This document shows positions 57,001 to 64,000 of a DNA stretch of 64,000 bases, in pieces. A model generated the notes under the pieces. It ran no database searches. It was not told where the DNA came from and saw only the letters and a program-made list of their open reading frames with translations. This stretch comes from Phragmites australis (Eukaryota; Streptophyta; Magnoliopsida; Poales; Poaceae): NCBI RefSeq assembly GCF_958298935.1, contig NC_084922.1, positions 6,636,501 through 6,700,500 of the forward strand, written 5' to 3'. The translations under genes and the position numbers were made by a program. How positions within the stretch are numbered: the stretch's first letter is position 1; each line of letters opens with the position of its first letter.

Positions 57001-58213
57001 GATTCTACACCCAGGCTGACCATTGATCAGCACCTTAGTGCTCACGGTTGACAGCAGCAGCATGACCCAATTAATCCACTGCCTAGAGAAGCCAAGACGC
57101 CGAACATGTCGAAAAGGAAAATCCAAGAAACTGAATCGAAAGCCCTCGCAATACCAATCTTCAGAAGCAAACATGACCGATTCTTCCGGTGAAGGAGCTT
57201 GGCTCCCAAACTGACAGCTTTGAAATTGTCGTGAATGTGATGACCTTTGATGAAAGCGGATTATGAAGTGCTAATCATTTTTTTTTTGAAACAAACATAT
57301 GAAGTGCTAATCATAAGGGGCAACTCGTAAGCAATACCAATCTAACTATGGGAAATTGGAAATCAAATAACTTCAGACATTGAGAAATTGTGTTGGATAT
57401 TATTATGACCTTTAGAGATTATCTAGGCTCTAGTTCCCTTTGATATTGATCTGTATCAGCATTCCATTCAACCTCTTCTTTCACATGCTAAAAAAGTTTT
57501 CATCATTGTGATGTATGCTGAGTGTTTGTCAACCAGTGGACACTTATTAGAACTCTTAACCCTACTCCTGATTCTCAAATTCTGTGCCATCCTGCTCATT
57601 ATCCCATTCTGATGCATCATTAATTCTATGACGAAAACAGGAAGAAGGAGCAAACATCACAGTTAATTGTGTTCATCCTGGATTGATCATGACCAATTTG
57701 ATGAGGCACTCCTTTGTTCTCATGAGTATGCTCTCTTGCTCTTTTTTTCTCACAGAGAATCTATGTTCTCAGGTCTTAGCTAGGAACGCTTATGTTCCAA
57801 TAATGTTCTGAAACACCTTGTTTTCACTTGCAGAGGTACTTCAAGTTGCCACTTACATACTGTGGAAGAATGTACCCCAGGTTTGGGACCGGATCTTAGC
57901 AATTCATGTTTCTAACCAAGTCTTCCTCATAATGCTAACATTGACTGTAACTGTATTCGAAAACATTGTCACAGGGTGAAAGAAATGAACTTAACATTGT
58001 TTTGCAATTTCCGTTCTGAAATTATTATTTTATATATTTTTTCAGGGAGCAGCAACTACTTGTTATGTAGGACTCCACCCACAACTCAGGGGTGTGACAG
58101 GAAAGTACTTTGCTGACTGCAACTTGGAGAAGACGAGCAAACCAGCGAAAAGCGAGGAGTTGGCAAAGCAACTCTGGGACTTCAGCGAAGAGCTCATCAA
58201 GTCTGCAGAATGA
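51059..58213 (+). CDS. TIC32: TIC32-like short-chain dehydrogenase
   Basis: Eight exons join in phase: 51059-51176, 54106-54337, 54510-54589, 54674-54827, 54900-54978, 57641-57725, 57834-57880, 58046-58213, giving 320 residues (TIC32 proteins are about 315-325). The NADP-binding Rossmann motif is TGGASGIG (39-46). NNAGV lies at 118-122, a Ser pair near 173-174 (VNLSSVAH) and the catalytic YxxxK at Tyr202-Lys206 ([10 protein letters not shown]), followed by VNCVHPG. Arabidopsis/pea TIC32 sits at the chloroplast inner envelope and links import to NADP redox state and calmodulin. Close relatives include retinol-dehydrogenase-like SDRs, so the exact role is inferred. Introns 1 and 5 are enlarged by retroelement insertions, yet all exons are intact. 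Confidence 0.88.
53388..53829 (-). mobile_element. copia-like LTR in TIC32 intron 1
   Basis: On the minus strand the sequence starts TGTTGGTACCAG (53829) and ends CCCTAACA (53388), i.e. TG..CA termini, with an interior typical of grass copia LTRs. The flanking five bases (CCAAA and TGTAG) do not match, so the flanks may have mutated or the termini may be misplaced. No internal domain is present, suggesting a solo LTR. Confidence 0.5.
55085..57260 (-). mobile_element. antisense 5'-truncated LINE in TIC32 intron 5
   Basis: On the minus strand from 57260 downward the frames give [25 protein letters not shown], then GLR-stop-GDPLSP (a TAG at about 56981 replaces the usual Q codon), the reverse transcriptase active-site YADD at 56847-56836, and later a zinc-binding [13 protein letters not shown] motif (zf-RVT, about 55740). 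The 3' end is an A-rich tail (T-run on the plus strand at 55089-55107). At least one frameshift and the TAG show it is inactive. The endonuclease and the first part of RT are missing. A matching target duplication was not found. Confidence 0.85.
57263..57314 (-). mobile_element. tiny retroposon-like insertion with 16-bp target duplication
   Basis: ATGAAGTGCTAATCAT occurs at 57263-57278 and again, identically, at 57299-57314. Between them are 20 bases: nine T followed by GAAACAAACAT. Read on the minus strand this is an 11-base piece plus a poly(A) tail, the expected form of a target-primed insertion truncated almost completely. Confidence 0.85.
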
Positions 58214-58666
58214 GTGCCCAAAAAGCTGGATCAGAGAAGTGTTCTGATACTGCTGAGCATGTGTTGCAAGTGATGACTGGTTAATATGTAGCAGTGGTCA
58301 TAGGAACTGCCTAATGGTGGACCTCATACTGTTCACAAATAAATCTCCATGCTTCCCTAGATCCTGGCAAAGATCAACCTGTACTCTTGTTAATATCTGT
58401 CCAATATATGTGCAGTTCAGGTTCTGGATTGAAATTACTGTAGTATGGCCTGGAAACCAACCTACTTTCAGATTTGCTTTTGCCTGAAACTTTCTCTTCT
58501 TTCGGTGTCTGAACTCTGATGACAGTACATGTTGTTACATTCTGAACAACATTAGCTGCTCTACTTTGTTGCCACTGAAACATCAGAAACTAGACAGCAA
58601 GATGCAAGATTTATATACACATCACAAAATATCACTGTTTCATCCTAACTGATCCAGCATCACAGC
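58214..58666. other. 3' UTR zone between convergent genes
   Basis: The 453 bases between the stop codons of TIC32 (plus strand) and the membrane protein gene (minus strand) hold both 3' UTRs. They probably overlap or nearly meet. No other gene is seen. Confidence 0.55.
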
Positions 58667-59062
58667 CTACACTTGTTCTACAGTAGCAGCTGGTGCCTCG
58701 TCGTTGTCATCGTCATCCTCCCACACCCCAACGGCCGTCGTGAACCAGACAGCGCCAGCCACCACCACGACGGCGAACGCGAGTGGGACGACGATGTCCG
58801 GCGCGGCCCGGCCGAACATGCCGACGGGCACGCATACGACGTCCCACGGCGGCCCGTCGAGCGGCAGGCCGACGCTGATCCCATCGCCGCCACCCGGGCA
58901 CGCCCTGGAGAGCGGCGCGCCGGGGGTCACCGCCCAGACGAACGCGAGCTCCGGCGCGAACGCGGCCACGGCCACGGCCATGGTGGCGACGGCCGTCCAC
59001 GTGGCGGCGTAGAGCAGCAGCGGGCGGCGCGCGAGGAAGCCGGCGAGGGAGGGGAACGCCAT
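58667..59062 (-). CDS. small two-pass membrane protein, plant-specific, unknown function
   Basis: An intact 131-residue frame starting at ATG 59062-59060 (MAFPSLAGF). A hydrophobic segment covers about 15-36 (LLYAATWTAVATMAVAVAAF) and continues to 45, and a second covers about 91-114 (VVPLAFAVVVVAGAVWF). A loop between them contains two cysteines (about 55 and 77) and a LPLDGPPWDVVCVP stretch. The C-terminus is acidic (WEDDDDNDE). The longer frame upstream of ATG 59062 is rejected because the TATA box lies inside it. It looks like a conserved grass protein, but I cannot name a family. It is convergent with the TIC32-like gene. Strong GC content at third positions supports real coding. Confidence 0.75.
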   Translation of the reverse strand: MAFPSLAGFLARRPLLLYAATWTAVATMAVAVAAFAPELAFVWAVTPGAPLSRACPGGGDGISVGLPLDGPPWDVVCVPVGMFGRAAPDIVVPLAFAVVVVAGAVWFTTAVGVWEDDDDNDEAPAATVEQV

Positions 59063-59117
59063 GGCCGGCCGTGGACGTACTCGATCGCAAGTTGCGAGGA
59101 TTCTTGGAGCGCCGAGG

Positions 59118-59123
59118 TATATA
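59118..59123 (-). promoter_or_regulatory. TATA box of the membrane protein gene
   Basis: TATATA on the minus strand, 56 bases upstream of the ATG at 59062, in good position for a transcript with a short 5' UTR. Confidence 0.6.
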
Positions 59124-61593
59124 GAAGATGTTGCTGGTTTGGGTGAAGAGGATTTGGCGGGAGAGTTGGTGAGCTGTGGCACTTGTGTTGCTCCGCAATC
59201 AGGCCCCAACTGCTCTACCCCGAACAGGATAAGATTATAAAATTGAAGCATGAAAACTTGGGCATGATTGCCATGGTTTACGAAACCGTTTGATACTGAA
59301 AATCGAGACTCAACGATTTTCCAAGATTCGTAAAAATAAAAGAATCTATCAAAATTTGGTGAGAATTCGAATAAACTCACATGATCAAATTTGTAAATTA
59401 GAGACAAACCGACAGAATCAGTCTGCAAAAACCGGTCAAATTCCATGAAAAATCGAGGGAATTCTCCAATTTACCGAGCAAATTTTCTGCATTTACCACA
59501 TTTTGAACGGATTCATCGAAAACCAGTCGAATTTTCCGATTTGTCGAGCGTATTTCTCAAATTTGAGTGAAGTTCAATAAAAAAACTAAAAAATAGCTCA
59601 ATCTTTAAAATCAGTAACTAATTAATCCAAGCTTCAAAGCAAGTGAAACAAGTTTTGCTGATTTCTTTGTAACATGATATATATGATAAAATTATTTGTA
59701 CTCATAAAAAGTTAAATATTTTCTATGAAAAAAATATTTTCGAAACCTAGTTAAATGCATAGTTAATTCTTTGCTAATCTAGAAACCAATTTTTTAGTCT
59801 TTTTACATGATCCTATGTCTTTTAAAAATACATAAACTCATAAAATAGTTATTGTAACATGCATGATTGTGTAAATGTGTTGTAACTAGATTAATTCATA
59901 ACTTACATATCACACCTCTAAAATTAGAGAAACCACTTTTATTAGTTTACTTATACTATGCTTTATGTAGAAAAAATAATGGTAGACATGAAAAGATTAC
60001 TACCATGTTGTTTCTTAACATGTTAACTTTATGCTTATTAACTGTAAAAATCACGAAGAAATTAATAAAATTCAAAATAAAGTGAAACTAATTTTAAAGA
60101 TCTTTTTAAGATATGCCCTAAAATATGTTTAGATGTTAACTTTTTTATTTATGTGATGAGTCAAATCATCATGTTCATAACACCTTCTTTAGCAATTTTT
60201 TTCTTTTTCAAACTTTCTCTCCATAAAATATGATGGAAACGACATTATTTTTGAAATTTTTTTTACCAAAGGTCTTAGAATTGTCTTTAGTATTTTTAGA
60301 GTTTTTTTTGTCAATTTTTGAATTCAAATTTGAAAACGATCGATTTCTATATGCGGTATGGACTGAATTAGTCGATATTTACGGATACCGAGTGATTTTC
60401 AACGATTTTTTAAATCCTAATGGGTGCTTGATGAGATCCTTTTACGTAACTACATTCATATCGTCGCTGTTAATACGTAGACCAACTCTTAGTGTCGTTG
60501 CGTCAGAAGAACCGGCTCGGGTGATGATTTGCCCGGCGAACTACCTTTAGCAAAAACATAGTACGTATTTGTCAAAGCGTGGCCTGGCTACAACCAAATA
60601 TGCATGGGCACACGATTGATCTGTAATTTATGATGTACTCCCTCTGTCCCGTTTTAGAGGGCGCTTAACTTTTTTCATGCAATCCCACGATAGAGGGCAT
60701 ACCCGCTTGCTCGTTTCTTTGCTGAAATGCAGGGATTCCCCCCCCCCCCCCCCCCCTCATTTCATACTGAAAATTGAGCTGCAGTGTTTTCTTGTGAAAT
60801 TCGTGTGTTCCAAGCAGGACATTAATTTGTAACGAGTTGACCGTCTTTTGCTGGCTGGTGATCACACTTGCAAAGTAAGCAGCAGCGAATTCAATCTAAA
60901 AATATAGGTACGGTAAAGTCACCCATTCTATCATAAATTAGTGTCGTCAGGGATGAAAAATACGATATAAAGATATCAACGTGAAGATCTCGTCGTCGAA
61001 AAGGTAGGACAGCCCTACCTCACCTTATTGGTGAGTCCGCCTATGAGAGTAAGCATGTTTTAGGTAGTACGTTTGTGAGCCATTAGCCAGCGTAAGCAGG
61101 CTATGTCAGCCCACGTGGCAGCCACGTTGGCAAGGGCCCCAGATCCTTTGTTGGCCTCGGCGGCACCGCTCAGGGATTAAAATTTCAATGAAATTCATGA
61201 ATTTCAAATGAAATAAAATATCTAATTTTGTTTTTTTTACTAATATACAGGACTACAGAGAAGATGACGAGAAATAATCAATATTTCGGTAAAAATCTAT
61301 AAATTTCGATCCTTTTGGCTATGAAAAACATTGTAAATGGAAATTGAAATGCGACTGAGCAGAGAGGAGTCCACGTCGCCCGGCCGGCACGGGGAGACGC
61401 ACCGCGCGGGACGCGACGGGAGAGGGCCGGCGCGGCGGCGCGGGAGGTTGCTTGGGGTCTGGTGAATTTGTCCCGCTGCTACAGCCTACAGGATCCGCAT
61501 TAGGGGAGGTTGCGGGGCGTTGCTGTGGGAGGTGCGCCGCCCCTCCGCCGACCCGGCACGTGCTTCTGCCCCCGTCGCGCTCAACGCTGGGAC
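59124..61593. other. intergenic region with repeats
   Basis: No gene is seen. 59270-60480 is AT-rich with repeated CGATTTTC/GAAAATCG words near both ends and may be a degraded transposon. 60632 starts TACTCCCTCTGTCCCGTTTTAGAG, a Stowaway-type MITE start whose other end I could not locate. A run of 19 C occurs at 60738-60756. Confidence 0.4.
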
Positions 61594-63372
61594 GATGCCG
61601 CCGCAGCGGCTGGGGTACGCCATCTTCTCCGCCGCCTGCAGGTTCAGCAAGCCCCTCGCTCGTACGTATCATATTCTCCTCCCTCCTCTCATTGCCCGAA
61701 CACGCTTCTCTCCAATGAGACCCTCACGCGATGCAATCCTCTGTCCAACAACAACGATTTTGTTTTCCTTTCTGGTTTCTCAAGACGGGGACTAACTCAG
61801 CCGCGGATGCTCACGAACCATGTGCAGTCTTTAGGAGGCTCGGCGTTCTTGGGTCGTCGTGCCCACCAACTGTTCGACGCAATGCCTCAGCGGGGCTGCC
61901 TCCGGTGGGCTTGCCTCTACGGTTTCCCCAAGGTGTCCGTCCGAGTGGACGTGTCCTTGGATCGTTAAGATTTTGCCACGTCGGCGCTTCAGAGGGTTCC
62001 AGGGATGTCTATGCCAGTGAAATTCTGAGAATTCTCAAGTCCAGTAGTGGTGATGACGCTGAGCTTGCCGATGCTCTCCGTCAGTTCACAGATTAGATGG
62101 ATGAGGATGTTGTCCTCAAGGTCCTCCAGAAGTAGTGGTCCAACTGGCAGGTTGTGCTGGCGTACTTCAACTGGGTGATAGGGCTGCATGGGTACACCCA
62201 TGAGTCAAGGGCCTACACAGAGATGCTAGACATTCTTGGGGGGATGAAGGTCAGGCACATGAGGGAGCTTTTTGATGAGATTCCTGAGGAGCGCCGTGGG
62301 GTCGTTGTGACAAACAGGATGTTCACCGTCCTGTTGAATCGGTATGCAGGTGTGCACAAGGTGCAGGAAGCGATTGAGATGTTCTACAAGAGGAATGAGT
62401 TTGGGTTTGAGCTTGACTTAGTTGGGTTCTAGATACTTTTGATGTCACTCTGTCGGTACAAGCATGTTGAGGAGGCGGAGGCGCTGTTCCGCGAAAAGAA
62501 AGATGAGTTCCCGCATGAGATAAAGAGCTGGAACATCATACTTAATGGTTGGTGTGTCAAGGGAAGCTTGAGAGATGCTCAAAGGATTTGGAATGAGATC
62601 ATTGCATCTAAGGTTGAACGGGACCTGTTCACTTATGGTATATTCATAAATGCATTGACTAAAGAGCAGGATTAGTGCCGCGGTGAAGCTGTTTAACAGA
62701 ATGTGGGAGAAAGGGATTAATCCTGATGTGGCGATTTGCAACTGTATCATTGACCAATTTTGCTTCAAGAAAAAGATTCCACATTCGGATTTTTGGTGAG
62801 ATGAACGACCATCGTTGCCAAGCAGACGTGGCTACCTACAACACTTTGATAAAACACTTGTCTAAGATAAAGCGGATGGAGAAAGTCTATGAGCTTTTGG
62901 ATGAAATGGAAGCAAAGGGCTGTTCTCCAAACAATAGGACATACTCCTACATTCTGAAGACAACTGAGAAACCCAAAGATGTTTTCTCTTTGATGCAGAG
63001 GATGGAGGAATCAGGTTGTAAATTGGATTCTGACACATATAACTTAGTATTGAACCTTTATATCAGTTGGAAATATGAGAAGGGGGTGCAACAAGTATGG
63101 GATGAGATGGAGAGGAGTGGATCTGGACCAGATCAACGATCATTTACTATTATGGTTCATGGACTTCATTCCCAAGGAAAGCTCGATGAGGCTCTGCAAT
63201 ATTACACAACAATGAAAGTCGAGAGGGATGATTTCAGAACCAAGAACCAAGATACTGGTGAAGGCTATGCATATGAAGAAAGATGGGGATGCCACAGAAG
63301 GTCAGTCTCCAAGTATGACAGGGAAGAATCTAAAACTGGATCCATGTTCAAGACTATTCCTTGTTAATAAAT
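61594..63372 (+). pseudogene. pentatricopeptide repeat (PPR) gene, decayed, At3g15200-like
   Basis: Plus-strand frames give consecutive PPR units: LFDEIPEERRGVVVTNRMFT, RYAGVHKVQEAIEMFYKR, SWNIILNGWCVKGSLRDAQ, GINPDVAICNCIIDQFCFKK, ADVATYNTLIKHLSKIKRME, MEAKGCSPNNRTYSYILKTT and GPDQRSFTIMVHGLHSQGK. The order resembles the mitochondrial P-class PPR protein At3g15200. In-frame TAG stops occur at 62094, 62133 and 62430. Frame changes are needed near 62660, 62785 and 63215, and the N-terminal part is scrambled over frames. The first ATG (61594) starts a possible targeting peptide. This many lesions make a pseudogene certain, or a very poor assembly. Confidence 0.88.
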
Positions 63373-64000
63373 AGTTCACTTACAGACCTTGCTTTTGTAA
63401 TCCTAACAGAGGATGCTGGGCACATAGGTTTATCGGCTGAAAAAAATTATTGTCCATCAGTGTCCATATCACAATGGCCAAATCTTGGGCTAAAAACAAA
63501 TCATTGGCAAAGAGTCATTGACATTATGATATCCCAGAAAGTTTTGCTCCCAAACGTGCAATAGCAGAATATGTTTTTTTTTATGTCTGATATGATCCAA
63601 TTGCATGTACTGTTTTACATGCTTGTATTCTGAAGTATATGTGAAATATATGCATATTTATGTTTGTTCATCTGTTATGCGTGTTATGTCTAGTTGCCAA
63701 CTTTTGGACACAAACTATAGATGAAAGGATCTTTTCAAATCTTCCGTAGAATTTGGAAAACACTGTTAGTATTGCTGGTTTCACATGTAAAACAATTACA
63801 AATTGAACTGATGGTACGACCTTTTTCTTAACTTATACCTCCTTTTTCTTCTGTTGGATTTATAGATCGTACAAGGTTTGGTTACACAGGAACATGTGTA
63901 GTACAGAACCAGATTTTTGTTTGGCCACTTCCACGCTGCCAATCAGCAAATGCTCTCAGGTAAGCTTTTGCCTGTTCATAACTTGCTGCCACTGACTGCC
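63373..64000. other. downstream of PPR pseudogene, no gene
   Basis: AT-rich sequence resembling a 3' UTR and flank. The frame at 63361-63564 overlaps the end of the pseudogene and has no domain. The window ends without a further recognisable gene. Confidence 0.4.

Noticed and set aside
59063..59446. N-terminal extension of the membrane protein frame to 259 codons
   Set aside because: The extension contains the TATA box and low-complexity AT-rich codons. The ATG at 59062 gives the compact, GC-biased protein.

Overview
This window looks like nuclear DNA of a grass (Poaceae), probably panicoid. The evidence is GC-rich first exons, short phase-consistent introns with GT-AG borders, TATA boxes, and many grass-type transposable elements: CACTA, Ty3/gypsy, copia, LINE, SINE, Tourist-like and hAT-like. 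No bacterial, organellar or viral genome organisation is visible. All family names rest on reading translations and motifs by eye; no database search was possible.

Layout. 1-1282 is non-genic with a copia-like LTR fragment. 1283-5860 is a complete-ended CACTA transposon (TTA target duplication) with a decayed antisense transposase. 5864-9700 is AT-rich with a few unidentified exon-like pieces on the minus strand. 10531-12168 is an intact single-exon gene for a plant HSP20-like (alpha-crystallin) protein, with an upstream ORF in its leader. 13430-14985 is repeat-derived. 14991-25113 is a 10.1 kb Ty3/gypsy element (LTRs 608 and 609 bp, target duplication CATGT). It lies in minus orientation, has lost most of gag-pol, keeps an antisense (plus-strand) extra ORF, and contains two further solo LTRs of one family inserted in opposite orientations.

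26165-29366 is an 11-exon ALBINO3/Oxa1 thylakoid insertase gene. 30588-32975 holds two copies of an unknown repeat, each interrupted by different insertions, so each copy serves as the empty site for the other. 35311-39644 is a 6-exon vacuolar-type gamma-glutamyltransferase gene. 40651-45427 is an 11-exon conserved plant gene of unknown function, with a one-base frameshift in exon 10 and a tandemly duplicated splice donor after exon 7. 46039-46957 is a MITE cluster, 49009-49143 a SINE, and 49470-50020 a LINE 3' end.

51059-58213 is an 8-exon TIC32-like short-chain dehydrogenase gene. Its introns hold a copia-like LTR, an antisense 5'-truncated LINE and a tiny poly(T) insertion with a 16 bp target duplication. 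58667-59062 (minus) is a small two-pass membrane protein gene convergent with TIC32. 61594-63372 is a decayed PPR gene. The rest is intergenic.

The genes are unrelated neighbours, as is normal in a plant genome. ALB3 (thylakoid membrane protein insertion) and TIC32 (regulation of the chloroplast inner-envelope import machinery) both act in chloroplast biogenesis, but nothing in the sequence shows that this proximity matters. Much of the biology here is transposon history: several insertions can be dated relative to one another by nesting, and ends can be defined to the base by target-site duplications.
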